From Crotalaria pallida (taxonomy: Eukaryota > Streptophyta > Magnoliopsida > Fabales > Fabaceae), in the NCBI GenBank assembly GCA_037953625.1, contig CM075653.1:96761639-96825638 (forward strand): a stretch of 64,000 bases of DNA, read 5' to 3'. Of the stretch, positions 59,027-64,000 are shown piece by piece. The notes beneath the pieces were generated by a model, which ran no database searches, was not told the DNA's origin, and saw only the letters and a program-made list of their open reading frames with translations. The first letter of the stretch is position 1, and every line of letters begins with the position of its first letter. The position numbers and the translations under genes were made by a program.

Positions 59027-62000
59027 GTGTGCCTTAGAACCGAAAAGAAACCGTGGTATCTTGATAGTGGATGTTCAAGGCACATGTCGGGAGATAGGCG
59101 GAACTTCATGGAGCTTACTCCTCAAGAAGGTGGATATGTCACTTATGGAGACAACAACAAAGGAAAAATTCTTGGGATTGGTAAAGTCGGTAATTCTTCC
59201 AACTTGGTTATTGATAATGTTCTTTATGTTCAAGGATTAGAACACAATCTTTTGAGCATTAGTCAACTTTGTGATATTGGTAACCATGTATTATTTACCT
59301 CCACCCAATGTCTCATAAAAAGTGACAAGGATGAATCTATCAAATTTGTTGGCAAAAGGTCTAATAATACTTACTTGGTTGAATTAAACAATATTACCTC
59401 TTTGGTTTCTACTTGTCTAGTAAGCAAAGAGAGTGACACTTGGTTGTGGCACCGTAGGATTGCTCACATTAATATAAATCAATTAAAGAAAATACAATCA
59501 AAAGACTTAGTGGTTGGTTTACCAAAGCTTGATTTTAAAATTGAAGGTGATTGTACTCCTTGTAAGAAGTGCAAACACACCAAAAACCATTTTGGTTCTA
59601 AGAATGAAGTGTCCACAACAAGACCATTAGAAATGCTTCATATGGACTTGTTTGGACCTTCTCAAGTAAAAAGCTTTGGTGGGAACTACTATGGTTTGGT
59701 GATTGTTGATGACTTTTCTAGATTTACATGGACTTTATTCTTAAGTGCAAAAAGTGAGACCTACAAATCTTTCAAACGCCATATTAAACTTGTGCAAAAC
59801 CAAGTAAACCAACGAGTAATTATTATTAGAACCGATCATGGTGGTGAATTTGAAAACTACAAGTTTGATAGATTTTGTGATAAACATGGTATTGAACACC
59901 AATATTCCGCACCAAGAACTCCGGAACAAAATGGAGTGGTAGAGTGGAAAAATAGGGTGTTAGAGGAACTTGCAAGAACCATGCTAAATGATTCTCAAGT
60001 ACCTCATTATTTTTGGGCCGATGCCGTTAATACGGCTTGCTATGTCATGAATAGAATTCTAGTTAGGCCCATGCTCAAGAAAACCCCCTATGAGCTTTAC
60101 AAAGGAAGAAAACCAAATATATCCTACTTTCATGTTTTTGGATGCAAAGTTTATGTGCTAAATAATGGAAAAGATCATCTTGGAAAATTTGACTCCAAAT
60201 CCGATGAGGGAATATTTTTGGGTTATTCTTCACATAGTAAAGCATATAGAATTTTTAATAAAAGAACTATGACTATTGAAGAATCCATTCATGTGGTTTT
60301 TAATGAGTCTTCGAAAGAAGATGTTGTTTTAAGTGATGGTTGTGATGAAGGTTTTGAGTTTTCAAAAGATGAAAAAGGGAAGGAGATTTTAAAGGATGAA
60401 GGTGAAGTTAAAAATGGTCTTGATCCGGCTTGGAAAACGGTGAAAGCTCATCCTATTGACAATGTCATAGGAGACCTTTCAAAGGGAGTATTAACTCGTA
60501 GGACTATTCAAAACATTTGTCATTTTGTTTCTTTTGTTTCTCAAATCGAACCAAGTTCAATTAAGGAAGCAATTTTGGATGAACATTGGGTTATGGCCAT
60601 GCAAGAAGAACTAAATCAATTTGTTAGAAATGAAGTTTGGGAATTAGTGCCTATACCCGATGATCATACCATAATTGGTTTAAAATGGATTTATAGAAAT
60701 AAACTTGATGAATCCGGTTTGATTATAAGAAACAAAGCGAGACTTGTTGCCCAAGGGTACAACCAAGAGGAAGGTGTTGATTATGACGAGACCTTTGCTC
60801 CGGTTGCACGCCTTGAGGCAATCCGAATCTTGCTTGCCTTTGCATCAATTATGAAATTTACTCTTTATCAAATGGATGTCAAGAGTGCTTTCTTAAATGG
60901 TTTCATAAATGAAGAAGTGTATGTTAAGCAACCACCCGGTTTTGAGAGTCATGAATTTCCAAACCATGTTTATAAATTGAAAAAGGCACTTTATGGATTA
61001 AAACAAGCTCCTAGAGCTTGGTATGATCGATTAAGTACCTTTTTATTAGAAAATGACTTTCAAAGGGGAAAGGTTGATAATACCCTATTCATCTATAAAA
61101 CTAAAAAGGACATTTTGTTGGTGCAAATATATGTAGATGATATTATCTTTGGTGCCACTAACGTGTCCTTGTGTAGCAAGTTCTCTAATTTGATGAAAAA
61201 GGAATTTGAAATGTCCATGATGGGAGAGCTCAAGTTCTTCCTAGGACTTCAAATCAAGCAAGTCAAGGAGGGGATTTTTGTGCATCAAGGAAAATATTGC
61301 AAGGAGCTCCTTGGAAAATTCGGAATGGACAAATGCAAGGAAGCCTACACTCCCATGAGCACCTCATGCTACCTAGACAAGGATGAACAAGGTACACCGG
61401 TTGATGTTAGTAAATATAGAGGTATGATAGGTAGTCTTCTATATCTTACCGCATCTAGACCGGATATTATGTTTAGTGTATGCATGTGTGCCCGTTTTCA
61501 AGCTAATCCTAAAGAATCACACCTATCCGCGGTCAAACATATATTTAAATATCTTAAAGGAACGATAAATACCGGATTATGGTATCCTAGTGATACTAGT
61601 CTTAGCTTGGTTGGTTATTCGGATTCCGACTTTGCGGGATGCAAGCTTGATCGTAAAAGCACTAGTGGTACTTGCCATTTATTGGGAAGCTCACTAGTGT
61701 CATGGTTTTCTAAAAAGCAAGCTTGTGTTGCTCTTTCCACCGCCGAAGCGGAATATATCGCCGCCGGTAGTTGTTGTGCTCAACTCTTGTGGATGAAACA
61801 ACAATTATTGGATTTTGGTTTGAAACTTGAAAATATTCCTATTAAGTGCGATAACACAAGTGCAATCAACTTAACTAAGAATCCGGTGTATCATTCAAGG
61901 ACTAAACATATTGAAATTAGACATCATTTTCTAAGAGATCATGTACAAAAAGGTGATTGCACAATTGAATTTGTAAGCACCACAAACCAATTAGCGGATA

Positions 62001-62083
62001 TTTTTACAAAACCATTGCCAAGAGATACCTTTTATCATATAAGAGGAGAACTTGGAATTTTAGATGAGTCAAGCATTAGCTAA
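59027..62083 (+). CDS. pol: Copia-type Pol polyprotein of S2, intact
   Basis: 1018 uninterrupted codons: protease YLDSGCSRHMSGD, integrase zinc region (HRRIAH, CTPCKKC), integrase core with HMDLFGP, RTDHGGEF and NGVVE spaced as D,D35E, RT with QMDVKSAFLNG and YVDDIIFGA, RNase H with YSDSDFAGC and STAEAEYIA. The frame opens at GTG 59027, +1 relative to gag and 13 bases after its stop, with a TAG just upstream in the pol frame, so Pol cannot come from simple read-through. One visible oddity is Trp after the catalytic Glu (VVEWKNR), where S1 has Arg. Confidence 0.93.
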   Translation: MCLRTEKKPWYLDSGCSRHMSGDRRNFMELTPQEGGYVTYGDNNKGKILGIGKVGNSSNLVIDNVLYVQGLEHNLLSISQLCDIGNHVLFTSTQCLIKSDKDESIKFVGKRSNNTYLVELNNITSLVSTCLVSKESDTWLWHRRIAHININQLKKIQSKDLVVGLPKLDFKIEGDCTPCKKCKHTKNHFGSKNEVSTTRPLEMLHMDLFGPSQVKSFGGNYYGLVIVDDFSRFTWTLFLSAKSETYKSFKRHIKLVQNQVNQRVIIIRTDHGGEFENYKFDRFCDKHGIEHQYSAPRTPEQNGVVEWKNRVLEELARTMLNDSQVPHYFWADAVNTACYVMNRILVRPMLKKTPYELYKGRKPNISYFHVFGCKVYVLNNGKDHLGKFDSKSDEGIFLGYSSHSKAYRIFNKRTMTIEESIHVVFNESSKEDVVLSDGCDEGFEFSKDEKGKEILKDEGEVKNGLDPAWKTVKAHPIDNVIGDLSKGVLTRRTIQNICHFVSFVSQIEPSSIKEAILDEHWVMAMQEELNQFVRNEVWELVPIPDDHTIIGLKWIYRNKLDESGLIIRNKARLVAQGYNQEEGVDYDETFAPVARLEAIRILLAFASIMKFTLYQMDVKSAFLNGFINEEVYVKQPPGFESHEFPNHVYKLKKALYGLKQAPRAWYDRLSTFLLENDFQRGKVDNTLFIYKTKKDILLVQIYVDDIIFGATNVSLCSKFSNLMKKEFEMSMMGELKFFLGLQIKQVKEGIFVHQGKYCKELLGKFGMDKCKEAYTPMSTSCYLDKDEQGTPVDVSKYRGMIGSLLYLTASRPDIMFSVCMCARFQANPKESHLSAVKHIFKYLKGTINTGLWYPSDTSLSLVGYSDSDFAGCKLDRKSTSGTCHLLGSSLVSWFSKKQACVALSTAEAEYIAAGSCCAQLLWMKQQLLDFGLKLENIPIKCDNTSAINLTKNPVYHSRTKHIEIRHHFLRDHVQKGDCTIEFVSTTNQLADIFTKPLPRDTFYHIRGELGILDESSIS

Positions 62084-62815
62084 TTGATTTGTGTTTGTGA
62101 AAATTCACCAAGTATGTCTCATTTCATGTGCATTAGTGTTTGAAAAACAATTGGACCTTGAGATGTTGTGAATTATGTGTTTTTGACTGTGAGTGATTTT
62201 GAGTCTGATTTGTGTTTATGTTAAATTGTGTTGGTTTAGTGACAATGTGTTCAAATTGCTGTTAAAACTGTCTGTCTGTCAAATTTACTCGAGTATTTTC
62301 ATTTCTACTCGAGTATTTTAATTCCAAATTAAATGGTTTGAAAATTGAAAAAGTTCTTGGTCAGGTCTGATTGTTTCACTCGAGTGTTTTCAAATTTTAC
62401 TCGAGTACTTTACTCTTTACTCGAGTGTGTCCTGTTTTACTCGCGTGTTTTTCGGTCCAGTAACTCTAGACTTTCTGGACCGGGCTTTTTACTCGAGTAC
62501 TTTAACAAATACTCGAGTGTTTTTTTAAAACACTCGAGTAATGCGACTTTTTAAAGCACAGCAGCAGCGTTTCAGCAGTTACTTTTCACGAACCCCCTCT
62601 TCTCCCCACTCGAGTTCTCTCAACCCCAACCTCTCAAAACACGTTTTTCACTCCAATTTTTCACAACTTTTAACTTTAAATCATCTCCACATCACTTTTC
62701 TTAAATTATTTTACTTCAAATCACTGTTTTTGACCCCCAAATCCGAAATTCCCTTTTGAAACCCTAACTCCCCTAAACTCGAAATTGTCCATTTTTTTCT
62801 TCAATTTGTGTGCAA
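62084..62815 (+). other. Spacer between pol and the third ORF, rich in CTCGAG palindromes
   Basis: About nine ACTCGAGT-type words plus one variant (CTCGCG) lie between 62285 and 62540, and another CTCGAG at 62609, the same motif as in the LTR. The stretch after 62640 is C/T-rich and looks like a leader for the third ORF. Confidence 0.7.
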
Positions 62816-64000
62816 ATGTCTACCTCTCGAGCTAACCTACGTCCAAGGAAGAAAAGAAGAGAGCCTACTCCTCCTTCTTCATCATCTTCAGAGCATGAAG
62901 AGGAATTCTTTTCTGCTGGTGCATGTGCTAGGAGGGAGGCATTGTTCATCACTCATGGCTATGGTGTACAAAGCTGGACCACAGAGGATTTTCTTGAGGG
63001 TAACGGTTTTACATTTGTTCAAAAGCTTAGGGAACAACACCTTATGAATTTTATCTCTTTCAATGGTCCAATTTATCTTAGACTAGTGCGTCAATTTTTT
63101 GCAAATCTTAAGGAGATAAATAGGACTACTTTAGAATCCAGAGTAGCTGGAACCCACCTTGTACTTCGTCCTACTGATTTAGAAACTGTCTTTGGCATAA
63201 CACGAACGGGGCAGAACAATTTGAATGCTCAAACTGATGATATTTTTCGAAATCTGCTTCGTCCCGATCGTGTTTATGACAGAGATGAAAAGAAAGCCGT
63301 GAATATGACCACTTCAAACCGCATTCTTCACCATATTGTTAGTCACATCCTTATGCCCCAAACATCTCCAAATTACTCAAAGCCCACAAAATTAGAACTT
63401 CAGCTTATTGATGCTATACTGAATGATAATATGTTGAACTGGGCTGCTGTTATTTTTGCTCGGATGGTCAAGGCAGGGTCTTCTAAACCAACCCAAAATC
63501 TGCCTTATCCTATGCATGTGTGTCGACTTCTCCGGCACCTCAATGTGCCTATTCCTCATGATGAGGAGAAAGTTGACCCTCCGGCAGAGTTGCATGCGCT
63601 TCATGAGGGGCTATTGCGTCAAATGAAAATGAGGAAGCGCGGCGGGAGGTGGTATTGGATGGATCAGGTAGCCACCATGGAGGCCCAGGAGGCTGCTGAG
63701 CAAGCTGCAGCTCAGCAAGGTTTGGATGCTGAGCAGTTGGCTGATGAGCAGGCTCAGTATGATCAGGCTGATGGTGGCGGTGGTGGTGGTGATCCGGTTG
63801 ATGACATTCAGTTTGAACATCCTGCTTTTGGGACTTATCAGACATATTTCGATGCTCGCTTTGCTCAGTTTGACAGCCGCTTGGATAGCTTTGAGCATCG
63901 ATTGGCTGAGCAGCAGGATAGTATCAGCAGGATTGAGTCTCAGATGGGTGTGCAGTCGGCCATGATATATTCGCAGTTGGACCAGCATTCCGCTCAGATG
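62816..64000 (+). CDS. Third ORF of S2: 'putative plant transposon protein' domain, partial
   Basis: An ATG at 62816 opens a frame with no stop for 395 codons to the window end. Residues 5-30 are basic then Ser-rich (RANLRPRKKRREP; SSSSSEHEEE). Residues about 60-245 match from memory the plant 'putative plant transposon protein' domain (Pfam Transposase_32): GPIYLRLVRQFFANL, ESRVAGTHLVLRPTDLETVFGI, KLELQLIDAILNDNMLNWA, LPYPMHVCRLLRHLNVPI. About 275-395 is Glu/Gln/Ala-rich with a Gly run near 320 and then heptad-like sequence, a likely coiled coil. It occupies the place of the envelope-like gene in Sireviruses. No signal peptide or membrane segment is seen in the visible part. Function unknown. 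Confidence 0.82.
   Translation, partial: MSTSRANLRPRKKRREPTPPSSSSSEHEEEFFSAGACARREALFITHGYGVQSWTTEDFLEGNGFTFVQKLREQHLMNFISFNGPIYLRLVRQFFANLKEINRTTLESRVAGTHLVLRPTDLETVFGITRTGQNNLNAQTDDIFRNLLRPDRVYDRDEKKAVNMTTSNRILHHIVSHILMPQTSPNYSKPTKLELQLIDAILNDNMLNWAAVIFARMVKAGSSKPTQNLPYPMHVCRLLRHLNVPIPHDEEKVDPPAELHALHEGLLRQMKMRKRGGRWYWMDQVATMEAQEAAEQAAAQQGLDAEQLADEQAQYDQADGGGGGGDPVDDIQFEHPAFGTYQTYFDARFAQFDSRLDSFEHRLAEQQDSISRIESQMGVQSAMIYSQLDQHSAQM

Larger units (their letters stand above)
55601..64000 (+). mobile_element. Sirevirus-type Ty1/copia retrotransposon S2, 3' part outside the window
   Basis: Plus strand: 5' LTR 55601-57186, primer-binding site 57189-57200, gag 57253-59013, pol 59027-62083, spacer 62084-62815, and a third ORF from 62816 still open at the end. 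Gag, pol and third ORF are all uninterrupted in view, unlike S1. The left flanking pentamer is ATAAT; the right side is not visible. Gag and Pol are clearly homologous to S1, but the LTR is largely different, so S2 is a separate family. Confidence 0.92.

Noticed and set aside
63392..63988. Minus-strand ORFs of 70-125 codons
   Set aside because: Antisense to the long uninterrupted third ORF of S2; His/Pro-rich products reflect its Gly/Gln/Glu codons.

Overview
This is a low-GC plant nuclear window. The intron-rich genes, the growth-regulating factor with a miR396 site, the cytosolic tRNA genes and the mix of Sirevirus, Stowaway, hAT, Mutator-like, Helitron and SINE remains all point to a eudicot. 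A papilionoid legume is my best guess, but nothing here proves it. No bacterial, phage, organellar or CRISPR-type content was seen.

Host genes, left to right: (1) a minus-strand multi-exon gene (1-1550) that runs off the left edge, product not recognised; (2) a plus-strand PRIN2-like chloroplast protein gene (exons 2732-3001, 3124-3219, 5284-5478); (3) tRNA-Asn(GTT), minus, 6456-6529; (4) a plus-strand GRF9-type growth-regulating factor with one QLQ and two WRC domains (four exons, 24000-27138) and a miR396 target site at 25453-25473; (5) tRNA-Val(AAC), minus, 27555-27628; (6) the complex I subunit NDUFA8 gene, minus, with two coding exons (38211-38398 and 32785-32917) separated by a 5.3-kb intron packed with transposons.

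Most of the rest is mobile DNA. Two Sirevirus-type Ty1/copia elements dominate. Element S1 (13363-22780, minus) is complete, with near-identical 1.67-kb LTRs, an intact pol, and a gag broken by two TGA codons. Element S2 (55601 to beyond 64000, plus) has an open gag, an open pol and a third long ORF downstream of pol that is still open at the window end. Also present are a decayed copia element of another lineage (47583-54179, minus), a Sirevirus-like solo LTR (46083-47470), and a 6.2-kb LTR-like unit (39227-45418) with its own TATA box, a 25-bp degenerate minisatellite and a 96-codon ORF. DNA elements with readable target-site duplications include a hAT inside another hAT (10556-12286), a 185-bp hAT MITE in the PRIN2 intron, a 429-bp hAT and a 919-bp Mutator-like element in the NDUFA8 intron, a 273-bp Mutator-like MITE ending 24 bases from the NDUFA8 splice donor, and several Stowaway MITEs, two of them nested.

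The most unusual material is in the Sireviruses. The third ORF of S2 resembles the 'putative plant transposon protein' domain family rather than an obvious envelope. Each LTR family carries its own cluster of a short palindrome (CTCGAG, TCCGGA, or an AGCT-cored motif). Both elements share a splice-acceptor-like AG|GTGTGC at the frame-shifted gag/pol junction. Family assignments come from reading the sequence and recalled family features; no database search was possible.
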